Of a stretch of DNA of 64,000 bases, positions 38,143 through 47,827 are shown in pieces. Positions within the stretch are counted from its first letter, which is position 1; every line of letters starts with the position of its first letter. A program made the position numbers and the translations under genes. The stretch comes from Stammera capleta_AF (lineage in GTDB: Bacteria; Pseudomonadota; Gammaproteobacteria; Enterobacterales; Enterobacteriaceae). The stretch is taken from positions 1 through 64,000 of the forward strand of contig CP144777.1 of assembly GCA_036689265.1 (NCBI GenBank), in the 5' to 3' direction. Below the pieces are notes generated by a model that ran no database searches, was not told the DNA's origin, and saw only the letters and a program-made list of their open reading frames with translations.

Positions 38143-39795
38143 ATGTGTTTTATTAAATTATTACCTGAAGAAACTATAAGGAAAATATCTGCTGGAGAAT
38201 TTATTAATAGACCTTATTCTATTTTAAAAGAATTATTGGAGAATAGTTTAGATGCTTTTGCTTCTGTAATAAGAATAGATATTTTAGATGGAGGTTTAAA
38301 TTTAATTAAGATTAATGATAATGGAATTGGTATGTCTAGAAAAGATTTATTTTTTTCTATAAAAAGACATACTACTAGTAAAATATTTAATTTTGATGAT
38401 TTAAAAAAATTAAATAGTTTTGGTTTTAGAGGTGAAGCTTTATCTAGTATAAGTTCAATTTCTCTTTTTAGTATTTCATCTAGAGTTAAAAATAAAAAGC
38501 ATGGTTGGATAATTTATAATTATAAAAATAGAATATCTAATTTTAAAATTTCACCTTTATTGCATAATATTGGAACAACTGTGGTTGTGAAAGATATTTT
38601 TTTTAATTTTCCAATTAGAAGAAAAATATTATGTAATAGTAGTTATAACGAATGGTTATTGTTGAAAAAAATGATAAATTATTTTGTTTTAGTTAATGTA
38701 AAAATTAATTTTGTTATATATAACAATGGTTATTTGTATAATAAATTTGTTGTTTTAGATGATAAAAAACAAAATATGGTTGATCGTATTAAAAAAATTT
38801 ATGGAAATGATTTTTATAATAATTCTATTTATGTGAAAAAAAAAGATAACCATGTTTCATTTAAAGGTTTTTTTTCTTCATCAAAGAAAAATAGAAATAT
38901 TAAGTTAATTTATTTAAATAAAAGAATTTTATCAAAAAATAATATATTATTTAATGTTGTTGATAAATTTTTAATAGATTATTTATCTAAATTTAAATAT
39001 TCTTATATTTTGTTTTTTAAAATTAGTTATAAATTAATTAATATAAATATAAATCCTGATAAGAATAAAATAGAATTTATTAATTCAATTTTTATATGTA
39101 ATAAAATATATAATAATTTAGTTATTTTTTCTAGAAAAATAACTAAATTTCATGATGTATTGTTTTTAAAAAATAATTATATAAAAACAAAAAATAAAAA
39201 GGATAATAATTTATTTTTTAATAGTTTATTTAAAGAAAATTATATACAATATTTTTTAAAACATTTTGGTGTAATTATAAATATATTTAATAATCGTTTT
39301 TTATTTACAAGTAAAAACAATAATATTATTATTACTGATTTGTTTTATTCTTATTATTATTTAAATTTTTATATTATTAAGTATAATTTGTTTAAATTTA
39401 TAAAAAGGAAAAAATTATTATTTCCAATAAATTTTAAATTAAATAATTTAAATATTGATAATAATGTTAAAAAAATTTTATTTAAATTAGGTATAAATAT
39501 AATTATAAAAAATAATTTTATTTATGTAAAATATGTACCAATAGAATTATTTAATAAAAATTTAAAAGAATTATTTTATGATTTTTTTTTATTTTTTAAT
39601 AATAAAAATATAAATCTTGAAATAAAAATTTTATATTGGATATCTGATTATGTTATAAATTTTTGTGAATTTAATAATAATGAAATAATTATGTTTTTAT
39701 CTAAATTTTATAAGATATATGTTTATTTTAATTTAAATAAAAATATATTTAGAATTATTGATTTAAATAAAATTTCTTTACTTTTATATGATTAA
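38143..39795 (+). CDS. mutL: DNA mismatch repair protein MutL
   Basis: MutL (550 residues; E. coli 615) is a GHKL ATPase coupling MutS to downstream repair. The ATP site is intact: SAGEFINRP, KELLENSLDA with the catalytic Glu, DNGIGMSR, RHTTSKI and GFRGEALSSISSI. The linker is short and the C-terminal dimerisation domain is present but very diverged and Asn/Phe-rich. It overlaps miaA by 8 bp. MutH is not in the window. Confidence 0.95.
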   Translation: MCFIKLLPEETIRKISAGEFINRPYSILKELLENSLDAFASVIRIDILDGGLNLIKINDNGIGMSRKDLFFSIKRHTTSKIFNFDDLKKLNSFGFRGEALSSISSISLFSISSRVKNKKHGWIIYNYKNRISNFKISPLLHNIGTTVVVKDIFFNFPIRRKILCNSSYNEWLLLKKMINYFVLVNVKINFVIYNNGYLYNKFVVLDDKKQNMVDRIKKIYGNDFYNNSIYVKKKDNHVSFKGFFSSSKKNRNIKLIYLNKRILSKNNILFNVVDKFLIDYLSKFKYSYILFFKISYKLINININPDKNKIEFINSIFICNKIYNNLVIFSRKITKFHDVLFLKNNYIKTKNKKDNNLFFNSLFKENYIQYFLKHFGVIINIFNNRFLFTSKNNNIIITDLFYSYYYLNFYIIKYNLFKFIKRKKLLFPINFKLNNLNIDNNVKKILFKLGINIIIKNNFIYVKYVPIELFNKNLKELFYDFFLFFNNKNINLEIKILYWISDYVINFCEFNNNEIIMFLSKFYKIYVYFNLNKNIFRIIDLNKISLLLYD

Positions 39796-40741
39796 TAATG
39801 TTAATTTAATTAAAAATGAAGTTTTTTGTATTTTAGGTCCTACTTCAATAGGTAAGAGTTTTATTTCTATTGAGTTAAATAAATTATTACCTATACAAAT
39901 TATTAGTGTTGATTCTGGTTTAGTATATAAATTTATGAATATTGGAACTGCTAAACCTACAGTTGATGAATTAAAAGTATATTCTCATAAACTTGTTAAT
40001 TTAATAGATCCAAAAGATAGTTATTCTGTTAATAATTTTTTTTTTGATGCTAAATATGAAATAAATAAATCTATAAATAAAAAATTTAAAATACCATTAT
40101 TAGTTGGTGGTACAATGATGTATTATAATGTTTTGTTTAATGGTTTATATATTTTACCTAAAAGTAATATAAAAACACGTAATGATATTTGTGTTTTGAT
40201 GAAAATATTTGGGTGTAAATTTATGTATAACATTTTATTAAAATTAGATTATTTATCTGCAAAAAATATACATGTAAATGATAAATATAGAATTATAAGA
40301 GCATTAGAGGTTTTTTTTATTACAGGAACTAAAATTTCATATTTAAGAAATAATTTTATAAATAAAATGAATTTTAATTTTAATAAAATTATAATATTAC
40401 CTAAAAATAGAGAATTTTTATTAAGAAATATTAAAAAAAGATTTTATAAAATGTTGTCTTCTGGATTTGAAGAAGAAGTATATTTTTTGTATAACAGAAA
40501 AGATTTAAATATAAATATGCCTTCTATAAAATGTATTGGTTATAAGCAAATGTGGTTATATATTGATGGTAAAATTTCTTATAATAATATGATAAACAAT
40601 ACTATTAATGAAACTATAAATTTAGCAAAAAAACAATTTACCTGGTTAAATAAATGGAAAAAATCTTATTTTTTTATTTTAGATAATTATAAAAATTGTG
40701 TAAAAAAAATTTATAATTTAATTAATTTATTAATTAAATAA
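39788..40741 (+). CDS. miaA: tRNA dimethylallyltransferase MiaA
   Basis: MiaA (317 residues; E. coli 316) isopentenylates A37 of tRNAs reading UNN codons, important in a genome rich in UUA, UUU and UAU codons. P-loop GPTSIGKS, ISVDSGLVYKFMNIGTAKP, LVGGTMMYYNVLFNGL, and KRFYKMLSSGFEEEV with IKCIGYKQMW are conserved. It overlaps mutL by 8 bp. hfq, the usual next gene, is absent. Confidence 0.96.
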   Translation: MINNVNLIKNEVFCILGPTSIGKSFISIELNKLLPIQIISVDSGLVYKFMNIGTAKPTVDELKVYSHKLVNLIDPKDSYSVNNFFFDAKYEINKSINKKFKIPLLVGGTMMYYNVLFNGLYILPKSNIKTRNDICVLMKIFGCKFMYNILLKLDYLSAKNIHVNDKYRIIRALEVFFITGTKISYLRNNFINKMNFNFNKIIILPKNREFLLRNIKKRFYKMLSSGFEEEVYFLYNRKDLNINMPSIKCIGYKQMWLYIDGKISYNNMINNTINETINLAKKQFTWLNKWKKSYFFILDNYKNCVKKIYNLINLLIK

Positions 40742-40778
40742 ATTTAATTTTGAAGTTTATATTTGTTGGTGATTTGTT

Positions 40779-42086
40779 TTGTGTAATAAAAAATTAAAAA
40801 TTAAAAATAATGTTTTAGCTTTGTATATTAAAAATTATATTTTTAATAAAAATAGTTTATATTTAGATATAAAAGAATTTAAGAAATTAATATATTCTTC
40901 AAATATATTAATTTTTGATTTTTTAGAAATTAATGTAAAATTTCCTAATAATAAATATTATATAGGTATAGGAAAATTAAAAGAATTAAGTAAATATATA
41001 AAAAAAATAAAATGTTCATTGTTGGTTTTTAATATAAAATTAAAAGGATCTCAAGAATATAATTTAAAGTGTTTTTTTAAATGTAACATTTTAGATAGAA
41101 CAGGTTTAATTTTAAATATATTTAAAAAAAGAACTAATACTTATTTGGGTAAATTACAAGTAGAATTAGCTTATTTGAATTATTTAAGTACTCGTTTAGT
41201 AAGAAGGTGGAGACATTTAGAAAGACAAAGAGGTGGATTTAGATATATTTCAGGACCAGGAGAAAAACAATTAGAAATTGATAAACGTTTGATTAAAAGT
41301 AAAATTAAGAAAGTAAATACATGTTTATGTAGAATTTTTTTTCAGAGAAATAAAAGTAGTAAATTGAGAAATAAATATAATATTCCAGTAGTTTCATTAG
41401 TAGGTTATACTAATTCAGGAAAATCTACTTTATTTAATTTATTAACTGAATCTGATGTTAAAGTTGAAAATAAATATTTTTCTACTTTAGATCCTTTTAT
41501 AAAAAAAATAAAATTATTAGATACACATAAATCTATTTTATTGTCTGACACTGTTGGATTTATTAATAACTTGCCGTTAGATATTGTAAATGCTTTTAGA
41601 TCTACTTTAAATGAGATAAATGATTCTAAATTAATTTTACATGTTGTAGATATATCAAATTTATATTTTCAAAGAAATATTAATATTGTTAATAAAACTT
41701 TAAGTTTTATTAAAGTATTTAATAGTATACCTGTTATTCAAATAATGAATAAAATAGATAAAATTAAATATTTTAAAGAAAAAATAGAATTAGATAAAAA
41801 TAATTTTCCTTATAGAATTTGGGTTTCAGCTAAATATAAAAATGGTATAAATTTAATTTTAGAAGTTATACGTAAATTTTTTTATATGATAAAAATAGAA
41901 TATAATATATGTGTTCCAGTTAATTTAACTTATGAAATAAGAAAATTTTTATATAGTAATAATTTAGTTAAAAATGAATATAGTATTAATGGCATTGATT
42001 TTTATTTTAAAATTTTGTTAACAAAAGTAGATTTTTATAATTTTGTTAATAAATTTCCTTTTATAAAAAAATTTTTGATCAATTAA
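40779..42086 (+). CDS. hflX: Ribosome-associated GTPase HflX
   Basis: HflX (435 residues; E. coli 426) is a GTPase and ribosome-splitting factor. The N-terminal domain contains CNILDRTGLILNIFKKR and the glycine-rich block WRHLERQRGGFRYISGPGE. The G domain has GYTNSGKSTLFN (G1), SDTVGFINNLP (G3) and NKID (G4). The only start that fits is TTG at 40779, with no strong SD. hflK and hflC, its E. coli neighbours, are missing. Confidence 0.94.
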   Translation: MCNKKLKIKNNVLALYIKNYIFNKNSLYLDIKEFKKLIYSSNILIFDFLEINVKFPNNKYYIGIGKLKELSKYIKKIKCSLLVFNIKLKGSQEYNLKCFFKCNILDRTGLILNIFKKRTNTYLGKLQVELAYLNYLSTRLVRRWRHLERQRGGFRYISGPGEKQLEIDKRLIKSKIKKVNTCLCRIFFQRNKSSKLRNKYNIPVVSLVGYTNSGKSTLFNLLTESDVKVENKYFSTLDPFIKKIKLLDTHKSILLSDTVGFINNLPLDIVNAFRSTLNEINDSKLILHVVDISNLYFQRNINIVNKTLSFIKVFNSIPVIQIMNKIDKIKYFKEKIELDKNNFPYRIWVSAKYKNGINLILEVIRKFFYMIKIEYNICVPVNLTYEIRKFLYSNNLVKNEYSINGIDFYFKILLTKVDFYNFVNKFPFIKKFLIN

Positions 42087-42090
42087 ATTT

Positions 42091-42852
42091 ATGTGTTATA
42101 AATTTTATGGTATTTATACAGTTATAAATATATTAAAATATAAATATAGTTATGTTGAAAAATTGTATATTTCAAATAATAAGTTAAATAAAAAAATTAA
42201 AATAATATTATATTTATCTAAATTAAGATTTATAAAAGTAGAATTTGTTTCTAATAGTTCAATAGATAAATTAATGAAAAATAAATATATGGTTAACCAT
42301 CAAGGAGTTGTTATTTTTTTAAAAAAAAGTGTTAGTTTTAGTGGTTCGGAGAATGAATTTTTTGATTTATTAAAGAAAAAAAATAATTTAATTTTAATTT
42401 TAGATAGGATAAATGATCCTTATAATTTAGGTTCTTGTATTAGAACTGCTGTTGCTTCTGGTGTTGATATTATTATTATTAGTAAACGTAATACTGTTTC
42501 TTTAAAAAATAATATAGTTCATAAAGTATCAACAGGAACTATATATAAAATTTTTATTTTAGAAGTTGTTAGTTTGTTAAAAATAATTAAAATTTTACAT
42601 AGTTATAATTTTTTTGTTATTAGTACTACTGTATTTGATACTAAATATACATTATTTAATTTTGATTTTAATAGTTTTAGTTTGTTAGCTATTGTATTTG
42701 GATCTGAAGAAGATGGAGTAAAAAAAATAATACAAAAAAAAAGTGATTGTTTGATTAAAATACCTATGTTAAATAATTCTAATTCTTTAAATGTTTCCGT
42801 ATCTAATGGTATATTTTTATTTGAGGTATTTCGTCAAAGAAGAAAAATTTAA
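42091..42852 (+). CDS. rlmB: 23S rRNA (guanosine-2'-O-)-methyltransferase RlmB
   Basis: RlmB (253 residues; E. coli 243) methylates G2251 in the 23S P loop. The N-terminal substrate-binding part begins YGIYTVINIL. The SPOUT domain has LDRINDPYNLGSCIRTAVASG (motif 1), IVFGSEEDGV (motif 2) and IPMLNNSNSLNVSVSNGIFLFEVFRQR (motif 3), which form the knotted SAM site. It starts 4 bp after hflX. It ends the orn-to-rlmB cluster, convergent with fmt. Confidence 0.95.
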   Translation: MCYKFYGIYTVINILKYKYSYVEKLYISNNKLNKKIKIILYLSKLRFIKVEFVSNSSIDKLMKNKYMVNHQGVVIFLKKSVSFSGSENEFFDLLKKKNNLILILDRINDPYNLGSCIRTAVASGVDIIIISKRNTVSLKNNIVHKVSTGTIYKIFILEVVSLLKIIKILHSYNFFVISTTVFDTKYTLFNFDFNSFSLLAIVFGSEEDGVKKIIQKKSDCLIKIPMLNNSNSLNVSVSNGIFLFEVFRQRRKI

Positions 42853-42860
42853 ATTTATGT

Positions 42861-43820
42861 TTATTTAATTAAGTCATTTATTTTAAATAAGTTTGGTTTT
42901 GATTTTATTAATTCTGATATTTTTATTTTATTTCTGTTGCTTAATTGTATTTTTTTTATAGATAATATATGTTTTCCTGTAGATATTTCTAATCCATCAA
43001 ATTTATTATATTTTAATATTTTTCCTGGTATTTCGTTTTTTGTTTGTTTTTTTATTATTTTTACAGACCATATTATTATTCTTTTTTTTTTATAAAAGAA
43101 AAATGTTTTTGGCCATATATGATATGCTTTTATTTGTCTTTTAATAAATTCTGCTTTTTTTTTCCAATTAATGATTCCATTTTTTTTTTTTATTTTTTTG
43201 GCGTATGTTACATATTTATTATTCTGTTTTATTTTTTTTATTTTATTAGAAGTTATTTTTTTAATTGTTTTTAATATACATTTAATTCCTATTTTTTTTA
43301 ATTTATTAAATAAATTTTTATATTTATAGTTTTTTTTAATATTACATTTTTTTTGATATAATATATCACCTGAATCTATTTTATTGTTAATTTCTATTAT
43401 TGAAATTCCTGTTATTTTATCTCCTGATAGTATTGAATTTTGAATAGGAGATGATCCTCTCCATCTAGGTAGTAGTGATGCATGTAAATTTATACATGAT
43501 AATTTTGGTATTTTTATAATATTTCTGGGTATTTTTAATCCATATGATATAATTAGTATTAAATCAACATTTAATTTTTTTAATTTTATTTCTAAATCTT
43601 TTAATTCTTTTTTTGATTTTGGTGTAAATATATTTTTTATATTATATTTTTTTGAAATTTTTATTATTGAATTTTTTTCTTTTTTTTTTGTTATTTTTGT
43701 TATAATTCCTTTAATATTATATATATTTTTTTTTAATATTTTTGATAAATTAAAATAGGCTAGTTCTGATGTTCCAATGAAAAGTATTTTAATTTTTTTT
43801 TTTTTTATGTTTATGTTCAT
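42861..43820 (-). CDS. fmt: Methionyl-tRNA formyltransferase
   Basis: Fmt (319 residues; E. coli 315) formylates initiator Met-tRNA. Conserved features are ILFIGTSELAYFNL, INLHASLLPRWRGSSPIQ with the catalytic Asn/His, GISIIEINNKIDSGDI, and a diverged C-terminal domain with AYHIWPKTFF. An uninterrupted run of 14 A (43806-43793) lies just after the start codon and is read in frame as written. It is downstream of def, as in E. coli. Confidence 0.95.
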   Translation of the reverse strand: MNINIKKKKIKILFIGTSELAYFNLSKILKKNIYNIKGIITKITKKKEKNSIIKISKKYNIKNIFTPKSKKELKDLEIKLKKLNVDLILIISYGLKIPRNIIKIPKLSCINLHASLLPRWRGSSPIQNSILSGDKITGISIIEINNKIDSGDILYQKKCNIKKNYKYKNLFNKLKKIGIKCILKTIKKITSNKIKKIKQNNKYVTYAKKIKKKNGIINWKKKAEFIKRQIKAYHIWPKTFFFYKKKRIIIWSVKIIKKQTKNEIPGKILKYNKFDGLEISTGKHILSIKKIQLSNRNKIKISELIKSKPNLFKINDLIK

Positions 43821-43831
43821 GATTTATATAT

Positions 43832-44278
43832 TTATTTTTTATAATCAATAAATAATTTTCCATTTAAATGATCAATTTCATGTTGTATACAAATAGAAAG
43901 TAATCCTTTTGCTTTTATTATTATTTTTTTTCCTTTTATGTTAAATGTTTCTAGTATTATAAATTTTGATCTATTTATTTTTAATTGTAAATTTGGTATT
44001 GATAAGCATGATTCTTGTATATTTGTAATTCCATTTTTTTCTTTTATTTTTGGATTAATTAAAATTAATTTTTTATTTTTATTAATTGATAAATCTATAA
44101 CTATTATAGATTTTTTTATATTTACTTGTGTTGCAGCTAAACCTATTCCTTTATAAAAATACATTGTTTCAAACATATTTTTTATATTTTTTTTAAGATT
44201 AGAATTAAAATTTTTAACTGGTTTTGTTTTTTTTCTTAGGTTTTTGTTGGGATAAATCAATATTTTAAGTATTGACAT
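43832..44278 (-). CDS. def: Peptide deformylase
   Basis: Deformylase (148 residues; E. coli 169) removes the N-formyl group from new proteins. Motif 1 GIGLAATQV and motif 3 HEIDHLNG with the metal histidines are intact. Motif 2, usually EGCLS, reads ESCLS; the metal Cys remains. The C-terminal helix is short. I chose the ATG at 44278, since the open frame upstream runs into tRNA-Leu and cannot be coding. It partners fmt 11 bp downstream. Confidence 0.93.
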   Translation of the reverse strand: MSILKILIYPNKNLRKKTKPVKNFNSNLKKNIKNMFETMYFYKGIGLAATQVNIKKSIIVIDLSINKNKKLILINPKIKEKNGITNIQESCLSIPNLQLKINRSKFIILETFNIKGKKIIIKAKGLLSICIQHEIDHLNGKLFIDYKK

Positions 44279-44296
44279 TTTTATTTTTTTGTTTAA

Positions 44297-44383
44297 TACC
44301 CAGAGCGGGATTCGAACCCGCATAGTTAATAATAAACTGAGGGATTTTAAGTCCCTTGTGTCTACCTGTTCCACCATCTGGGT
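44297..44383 (-). tRNA. leuZ: tRNA-Leu (TAA)
   Basis: This 87-nt class II tRNA has acceptor ACCCAGA/TCTGGGT, anticodon arm GGGACTTAAAATCCC (anticodon TAA), a long variable arm and T arm GCGGGTTCGAATCCCGC. UUA is the dominant Leu codon here, so this tRNA should be heavily used. CCA is not encoded. Its order with tRNA-Cys matches the E. coli glyW-cysT-leuZ operon. Confidence 0.95.
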
Positions 44384-44399
44384 ATAAATGAGTAAATTA

Positions 44400-44471
44400 A
44401 GGCGTGTCTCGGAATTGAACCGAGTTTAATGGATTTGCAATCCACTGCATAAACCTTTCTGCCAACACGCC
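44400..44471 (-). tRNA. cysT: tRNA-Cys (GCA)
   Basis: This 72-nt tRNA has acceptor GGCGTGT/ACACGCC, anticodon loop TTGCAAA (anticodon GCA) and T arm CTCGGTTCAATTCCGAG, close to E. coli cysT. It precedes tRNA-Leu(TAA) on the same strand. CCA is not encoded. Confidence 0.95.
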
Positions 44472-44763
44472 GTATTTTATAAATAATTTTTTTTGTTTAA
44501 ATACATTTAATTTTTTTTTATTTTTTAACAACATTTTGTTTTCATTAAAAATTAATATTTAATTAAATAATTATTTATTATATAATATAATGATTATATT
44601 TTGTTAATTTTTGAAATAATTTTCGTAAAATTTAATTTTTCTTATTTTTTAATATATTAATATTATTTTTTTTGAATATTTTAAATTTGTTTTATATTTT
44701 TAAAGGTATTAAGTATTTTATTTTTAATTTTTTATTTTAATTTTTTAAATTTTAGGTTATGTT
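44472..44763. other. Intergenic region upstream of the ribosomal supercluster
   Basis: These 292 AT-rich bp lie between divergent tRNA-Cys and rpsL. I saw no gene and no RNA. They must contain the promoter for an 18-kb ribosomal protein transcript, but several weak TTGnnn/TAnnnT pairs are possible and none stands out. AGG lies about 9 bp before rpsL. Confidence 0.55.
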
Positions 44764-45132
44764 ATGTCAACAATTAATCAGTTAGTACGTAAATCTCGTT
44801 CTCGTAAAATGTTCAAAAATAATGTACCTGCATTAAACAGTTGTCCTCAGAAAAGAGGGGTATGTATAAAAGTATACACTATTACTCCTAAAAAACCTAA
44901 TTCAGCTTTAAGAAAAGTATGTAGAGTTCGTTTAACTAATGGTTTAGAAGTTACTGCTTATATTGGTGGTGTAGGTCATAACTTACAGGAACATTCTGTT
45001 GTATTAATTAGAGGAGGAAGAGTAAAAGATTTACCTGGAGTTCGTTATCATGTAATTAGAGGATCTTTAGATTGTTCTGGAGTTAAGGATAGAAAAAAAT
45101 CTCGTTCCAAATATGGTGTTAAAAAAAAATAG
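44764..45132 (+). CDS. rpsL: 30S ribosomal protein S12
   Basis: S12 (122 residues; E. coli 124) sits at the decoding centre. MSTINQLVRKSRS, the PKKPNSALRKVCRVRLTNG loop with the streptomycin-site lysines of sensitive strains, and GGRVKDLPGVRYHVIRG are conserved. It is the first gene of the str operon. Confidence 0.98.
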   Translation: MSTINQLVRKSRSRKMFKNNVPALNSCPQKRGVCIKVYTITPKKPNSALRKVCRVRLTNGLEVTAYIGGVGHNLQEHSVVLIRGGRVKDLPGVRYHVIRGSLDCSGVKDRKKSRSKYGVKKK

Positions 45133-45162
45133 ATTTTTAAGTATTTTATTTTGAGGTAGTTA

Positions 45163-45636
45163 ATGTCTCGTCGTAGTTTAATAATAAAAAGAAAAATAAT
45201 TCCTGATTATATATATAATTCTGAATTAGTTAGTAAATTTATTAATTTATTAATGTTTGATGGTAAAAAATCTATAGCTCAAAAGATTTTTTATTCTTCT
45301 TTAGATAAAATAAGTAATAAATTAAATGAAAATAATAAGTTGTTTTTATTGGAAAAAGCTATAAATAATGTTAAACCTATAGTTGAAGTTAAATCTCGTA
45401 GAGTTGGTGGAACTACTTATCAAATTCCTGTAGAAGTTAGACCTATAAGAGGAAATACATTAGCTATAAGATGGATAATAATAGGTGCTAAAAAGAGAGG
45501 AAATAAAAATATTATATTGTCTTTAGTTAATGAATTTATAGATGCTATAGAAGGAAAAGGTTTTGCTGTAAAAAAACGTGATGATGTACATCGTATTGCT
45601 GAATCAAATAAAGCTTTTGCTCATTATAGGTGGTAA
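45163..45636 (+). CDS. rpsG: 30S ribosomal protein S7
   Basis: S7 (157 residues) nucleates the 30S head. ISRRSLIIKRKIIPDYIYNSELVSKFIN-type start, VKPIVEVKSRRVGGTTYQIPVEVRP and the C-terminal EGKGFAVKKRDDVHRIAESNKAFAHYRW are diagnostic. It follows rpsL by 30 bp. Confidence 0.97.
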   Translation: MSRRSLIIKRKIIPDYIYNSELVSKFINLLMFDGKKSIAQKIFYSSLDKISNKLNENNKLFLLEKAINNVKPIVEVKSRRVGGTTYQIPVEVRPIRGNTLAIRWIIIGAKKRGNKNIILSLVNEFIDAIEGKGFAVKKRDDVHRIAESNKAFAHYRW

Positions 45637-45674
45637 AAATATTTTTAATTTTAAAAAGTATGGGATTTATATAA

Positions 45675-47795
45675 ATGGTTAGGATAACATCTATTAATTG
45701 TTATAGAAATATTGGTATTAGTGCTCATATTGATGCTGGAAAAACCACTCTTACAGAACGAATTTTATATTATACTGGTGTTAATTATAAATTGGGAGAG
45801 GTGCATTATGGAACAGCAACAATGGATTGGATGGAACAAGAACAAGAAAGAGGTATAACTATAACTTCTGCTTCTACGACAGCATTTTGGTCAGGAATGT
45901 TTAATCAATTCGATCCTTATCGTATTAATATTATTGATACTCCAGGTCATGTTGATTTTACTATTGAAGTTGAACGATCTATGAGAGTACTTGATGGTGC
46001 AATAATGGTTTATTGTGCTGTTGGAGGAGTTCAATCACAATCTGAAACTGTATGGAGACAAGTCAATAAATATGGTATACCTCGTATTGCTTTTATAAAT
46101 AAAATGGATCGTGTTGGTGCTGATTTTTTTGGAGTTATGAATCAAATAAATAAATGTTTTAATATTAAGGTTTTTCCTATACAAATACCTATTGGTTCAG
46201 AAAAATCATTTATTGGTTTAATAGATTTAGTTGATATGAAATCTATATATTGGGAAAAAAATGATGATGGATTAATTTTTAAAGTAAATAATGATATACC
46301 TAGTGAATATTATAATTTAGCATATTCTTGGAATCAAAAATTGATAGAATTAGTTGCTGATTATTCTGATGAATTAATGTTTAAATATATTAATGGTGAA
46401 AATATAACAACCAATGATATTAGATTTGTTTTAAGAGCTAAAGTTTTAAAAAATGAAATTTTGTTAGTTACATGTGGTTCTGCTTTTAAAAATAAAGGAA
46501 TTCAATTGTTATTAGATTCAATAATTTATTTTTTACCATCACCTGATGATTTAAAAAAAATTAAAGGATTAAATTTTAAAAATAAATTTATTTATCGTTC
46601 ATTGAAAGATAAAGAATATTTTTCAGCATTAGCGTTTAAAGTTTTAAATGATCCTTTTGTTGGAAATTTAACATTTTTGAGGGTTTATTCTGGTTGTATT
46701 AAATCAGGTGATATTGTATTGAATTCTACTAAAAATCATAAAGAACGTATTGGACGTATAGTTCAAATGCATGCTAATAAGAGAGAAGAGATTAAAGAAG
46801 TTTTTTCTGGTGATATAGCAGCAGCTATAGGTTTAAAGAATGTTGTGACAGGTGATACTTTATCTTCAATAGATAATCCTATAATTTTAGAAAAAATAGA
46901 TATACCTAATCCTGTAATATCTATTGCTTTAGAACCTAAAACTAAAGATGATCAGGATAAACTAAGTATAGCTATTTCTAGACTTTTAAAAGAAGATCCT
47001 TCGTTTAAAAGTTTTTTTGATCAAGAATCTAATCAAACTATAATTTCTGGAATGGGAGAATTACATTTAGATATTATAGTTGATAGGATGAGAAGAGAAT
47101 TTAATGTAAATTCTAATGTAGGAAAACCTGAAGTTGCTTATAGAGAAACAATTGGTTGTAGTGTAGAAAATATTGAAGGAAAATATATTAGGCAAACTGG
47201 AGGTAGAGGTCAATATGGTCATGTTGTTATAAATATTTATCCATTACTTTCAAATGAATTTTTGTTGGCAAAAAATGGTTTTTTATTTGTTAATGCTATA
47301 AAAGGAGGTGTTATACCTAATGAATATATACCGGCTGTAAATAAAGGTATATGTGAACAATTAAAATGTGGTCCATTAGCTGGATATCCAGTTTTAAATA
47401 TAAAAGTTAAGTTAGTTTATGGTTCTTATCATGATGTTGATTCTTCTGAAATAGCATTTAAAATGGCGGCATCTATAGCTTTTAAAAAAGCTTTTTTAAA
47501 AGCCAAGCCTTTATTGTTAGAACCTGTAATGAAAGTTCAAATAGAAACTCCGGAATATTATATTGGCGATATAATAGGTGATATTAACAAACGTAGAGGA
47601 ATAATAAACGAAATAAAAGATATTAATTTAGGTAAATTAGTTAAAGTTATAATTCCTTTATCTGAAATGTTTGGTTATGCTACTGATTTAAGATCTCAAA
47701 CTAAAGGTAGAGCTATATATTCTATGGAGTTTTATAAATATTTTAAAACACCAGAATATGTTTGTAAAAATATATTAGAGTTACGTGGTAAATAA
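45675..47795 (+). CDS. fusA: Elongation factor G
   Basis: EF-G (706 residues; E. coli 704) drives translocation and ribosome recycling. The G domain has GISAHIDAGKTTLTERIL, the switch region MDWMEQEQERGITITSA, DTPGHVDF and NKMDR. Domains III-V follow with SGMGELHLDIIVDR and GDINKRRG. All are intact. It lies in the standard rpsL-rpsG-fusA-tuf order. Confidence 0.99.
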   Translation: MVRITSINCYRNIGISAHIDAGKTTLTERILYYTGVNYKLGEVHYGTATMDWMEQEQERGITITSASTTAFWSGMFNQFDPYRINIIDTPGHVDFTIEVERSMRVLDGAIMVYCAVGGVQSQSETVWRQVNKYGIPRIAFINKMDRVGADFFGVMNQINKCFNIKVFPIQIPIGSEKSFIGLIDLVDMKSIYWEKNDDGLIFKVNNDIPSEYYNLAYSWNQKLIELVADYSDELMFKYINGENITTNDIRFVLRAKVLKNEILLVTCGSAFKNKGIQLLLDSIIYFLPSPDDLKKIKGLNFKNKFIYRSLKDKEYFSALAFKVLNDPFVGNLTFLRVYSGCIKSGDIVLNSTKNHKERIGRIVQMHANKREEIKEVFSGDIAAAIGLKNVVTGDTLSSIDNPIILEKIDIPNPVISIALEPKTKDDQDKLSIAISRLLKEDPSFKSFFDQESNQTIISGMGELHLDIIVDRMRREFNVNSNVGKPEVAYRETIGCSVENIEGKYIRQTGGRGQYGHVVINIYPLLSNEFLLAKNGFLFVNAIKGGVIPNEYIPAVNKGICEQLKCGPLAGYPVLNIKVKLVYGSYHDVDSSEIAFKMAASIAFKKAFLKAKPLLLEPVMKVQIETPEYYIGDIIGDINKRRGIINEIKDINLGKLVKVIIPLSEMFGYATDLRSQTKGRAIYSMEFYKYFKTPEYVCKNILELRGK

Positions 47796-47827
47796 TTTTT
47801 TTTAATTTTTTTAAAGGTTATTAAATA

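Noticed and set aside
43832..44377. Longer def with an N-terminal extension
   Set aside because: The extra 33 residues are translated from tRNA-Leu; the ATG at 44278 fits the deformylase start.
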